From contig CAJTXC010000080.1 of NCBI GenBank assembly GCA_910580135.1, positions 1-6,435 on the forward strand: 6,435 nucleotides of DNA. Direction: 5' to 3'. Made by a program: the position numbers and the translations under genes. This DNA comes from an uncultured Bacilli bacterium. GTDB lineage: Bacteria; Bacillota_I; Bacilli_A; RF39; UBA660. Positions within the stretch are counted from its first letter, which is position 1. Every line of letters starts with the position of its first letter. This document shows positions 4,935 to 6,435 of the stretch, piece after piece. Below the pieces are notes generated by a model. That model searched no databases and had not been told where the DNA came from. It saw only the letters and a list, made by a program, of their open reading frames with translations.

Positions 4935-5531
4935 TTATTTACCTCTTTTCATATATTTTTTTGCTCTTCCTAAAGTTATTATTGCGTTACATCCTTCAAT
5001 GTAACCCATGTCAATTAACTCTAGTGCTTCATCGTAAGTACAATCAAAGTACTTAATGTATTCGCCGGGATCTAAGTGTTGACTTGTTTTCTTTTCACAA
5101 TCCATTGCTATAAAAGCCTCGTTATATGCAGATGAACACCCCATATCTTGGTAAAAGCCACCTAAACTAATCATTCTATTTGGTACATATCCCGTTTCTT
5201 CTTCTAGTTCTCTTAAAGCCGCTATGTAAGGGGCTTCATCTTTTTCTATGTATCCTGCCGGTATTCCAATTCCAACAGTTCTTTTAGTAAATACTCTTGG
5301 CTCTACTGTTAATATAACGTTATTTTCTTTAGTTACTGGAAGGATGATAGCAGCACTACCATCACTTCCATTTTTAACTATTTTTTCTCTCGTTATTGTT
5401 TTTCCGTTATTTAAAGAGCAAGAATATACTTCACTTTTTAAGAACCTAGCTTCTTTATTTAATTTTTCTTGTTTAATAGATTTAAATCCATCAATTATAA
5501 TTTCTAATTCTTCTAATTTTTCTTTTCTCAC
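4935..5531 (-). CDS. nudF: Nudix hydrolase, probable ADP-ribose pyrophosphatase
   Basis: This protein probably cleaves ADP-ribose to AMP and ribose 5-phosphate. The 198-residue product has an N-terminal strand region, then GIPAGYIE (89-96) leading into an intact Nudix box from Gly93 to Tyr115, with RELEEE at 107-112 supplying the metal-binding glutamates. The box, GGFYQDMG and DPGEYIKYF order follow NudF/ADP-ribose pyrophosphatases, although the proline usually found a little after the box in that subgroup reads Met here, so other nucleoside-diphosphate sugars remain possible. The start is GTG 5531: an in-frame TAA lies two codons upstream, no ATG is near, and GGGTG is placed seven bases before it. 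The GTG overlaps the pncB stop as GTGA, the signature of translational coupling. In a NAD operon it may recycle ADP-ribose and lower the likely NrtR effector. Confidence 0.85.
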   Translation of the reverse strand: MRKEKLEELEIIIDGFKSIKQEKLNKEARFLKSEVYSCSLNNGKTITREKIVKNGSDGSAAIILPVTKENNVILTVEPRVFTKRTVGIGIPAGYIEKDEAPYIAALRELEEETGYVPNRMISLGGFYQDMGCSSAYNEAFIAMDCEKKTSQHLDPGEYIKYFDCTYDEALELIDMGYIEGCNAIITLGRAKKYMKRGK

Positions 5532-6435
5532 TTTTTAACACCCATCACTTTCGCATAACCATTATTCTCAATTGCTGTTTCAGCTGCTTTTCTTACAGCT
5601 TCAGAAAGCATGTATTCTTTAAGATCTTTTTCTTTTTCTGATAAATCAACATAATATGTATGTGGATTAGATACATCAGTCATTCTATCAGTTAAACTTT
5701 CGAATTCTTCATCACAATATCTCTTTCTTTCATGGATGCTAGGTTCTTCATAAACTTGCTCTCCGTTTATAAAAATAGGTACTTGAAGTTCCTTAACAAA
5801 ATAATCATCAATTTCGGTTCTCTTCCATGGGTCTCTATCAGATACTAAAGTATATTTATCAGTTGGAATTACTTCATCATGCATCGCGATTACATCACCT
5901 AATACTTTATGAGTATCTTGGTCATAGAATCTATATACTTTCTTATAACCAGGATTTGTAGTTTTAACAGTATCACCAGATACTTTTACTTTAGGAATAA
6001 TTTGCCCTCCTTTTTCTACTGCAACTAATTTATATACACCACCAAATGCTGGACAATCATCACTTGTAATCAATTTTGTGCCTACGCCCCAGAGTCCAAT
6101 TTTTGCCCCCTGCAATTTTAAACTAGCAATCAAATATTCATCTAAATCACTTGATGCACTAATAACAGCATCTCCAAAACCTGCATCTTCCAGCATTTGT
6201 TTTGCTTTTTTAGATAAATATGCTAAGTCCCCACTATCCAAACGAATACCATAATTTTTTAATGTAATTCCCTTGTCTTTCATTTCTTGAAATACTTTAA
6301 TTGCATTTGGTACACCAGATTCTAATGTATTATATGTATCTACAAGAAGTGTACAAGCATTAGGGAACAACTCTGCATATTTACGGAATGCTGTCAATTC
6401 ATCTGGAAAACTCATTACCCAGCTATGAGCGTGTG
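5528..6435 (-). CDS. pncB: Nicotinate phosphoribosyltransferase, 5' end beyond the window
   Basis: PncB joins nicotinate to PRPP, with ATP hydrolysis, to make NaMN, the entry step of the Preiss-Handler salvage route. The visible 301 residues are the C-terminal part of a protein usually near 480. The frame remains open to the window edge: residues HAHSWV precede the Met at 6415, and HAHSWVMSFPDE is a conserved internal segment, so that Met is not the start. Further landmarks in visible numbering are RLDSGDL (64-70), ASSDLDE (93-99) and GVGTKLITS (116-124), then TNPGYKKVYRF and the C-terminal SIHERKRYCDEEF. The gene stops at TGA, overlapping the GTG of the Nudix gene by four bases. It is the furthest upstream gene seen; the operon promoter and any regulator site are outside the window. 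Sampled rows are about 32-35% G+C. Confidence 0.95.
   Translation of the reverse strand, partial: HAHSWVMSFPDELTAFRKYAELFPNACTLLVDTYNTLESGVPNAIKVFQEMKDKGITLKNYGIRLDSGDLAYLSKKAKQMLEDAGFGDAVISASSDLDEYLIASLKLQGAKIGLWGVGTKLITSDDCPAFGGVYKLVAVEKGGQIIPKVKVSGDTVKTTNPGYKKVYRFYDQDTHKVLGDVIAMHDEVIPTDKYTLVSDRDPWKRTEIDDYFVKELQVPIFINGEQVYEEPSIHERKRYCDEEFESLTDRMTDVSNPHTYYVDLSEKEKDLKEYMLSEAVRKAAETAIENNGYAKVMGVKK

Noticed and set aside
5248..5538. Plus-strand open frame of 96 codons antisense to the Nudix gene
   Set aside because: It is a shadow of the complementary coding strand; the minus-strand protein has an intact Nudix box and coupled start.
6413..6415. ATG at 6415 as the start of pncB
   Set aside because: The frame stays open to the window edge with HAHSWV directly upstream, a conserved internal motif, and the protein would lack about 180 residues. 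The Met is internal.
1..6435. CRISPR array, insertion sequence, tRNA, rRNA or defence system
   Set aside because: No direct repeats with spacers, transposase motifs, cloverleaf structures or rRNA stretches were seen on either strand; coding space is filled by housekeeping NAD and tRNA-modification genes.

Overview
The window is AT-rich (roughly 25-33% G+C in rows counted by hand), densely packed, and every gene lies on the minus strand, so transcription runs from base 6435 towards base 1. The Shine-Dalgarno (SD) sites are strong (AGAGGT, AAAGGAG, GGAGGTGG). Gene families and composition suggest a low-G+C Gram-positive lineage (Bacillota, or a Mycoplasmatota-like uncultured gut relative). Tryptophan is encoded only by TGG and one gene stops at TGA, which argues for the standard bacterial code rather than Mycoplasma code 4. 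The species cannot be named from this sequence.

Reading in the direction of transcription, bases 6435-2209 hold a compact NAD(P) gene cluster: pncB (nicotinate phosphoribosyltransferase, 5' end cut by the window edge), a Nudix ADP-ribose pyrophosphatase-like gene, nadE (NAD synthase), nadD (nicotinate-nucleotide adenylyltransferase), pncC (NMN deamidase, CinA C-terminal type) and nadK (NAD kinase). Gene junctions are 4-nt overlap, 1 nt, 18 nt, 60 nt and 23-nt overlap, so this is almost certainly one operon. A hairpin containing the nadK stop codon and followed by a T-rich tract probably ends it. Together the products convert nicotinate to NaMN, NaAD, NAD and NADP. PncC returns NMN (for example from NAD-dependent DNA ligase) to NaMN, and the Nudix enzyme probably removes ADP-ribose left by NAD breakdown.

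Bases 2193-231 form a second unit with a perfect extended -10 promoter (TGtTATAAT). It contains an NrtR-like regulator (degenerate Nudix domain plus C-terminal winged helix) and mnmA (tRNA 2-thiouridylase). It ends in a strong hairpin-T6 terminator that also contains the mnmA stop codon. Characterised NrtR proteins repress NAD biosynthesis genes and respond to ADP-ribose, so the regulator probably controls the neighbouring operon. Its operator upstream of pncB would lie outside the window.

Bases 1-230 hold an intergenic leader and the first seven codons of a further gene. Its strong ribosome binding site can pair with an upstream segment, and an inverted repeat overlaps a -10-like box. I found no RNA genes, insertion sequences, CRISPR arrays or phage genes. 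The main content is conserved metabolism; the more interesting points are the regulatory architecture, the degenerate Nudix sensor, the cysteine pattern of MnmA, the divergent NadD and PncC motifs and the structured leader at the left end.
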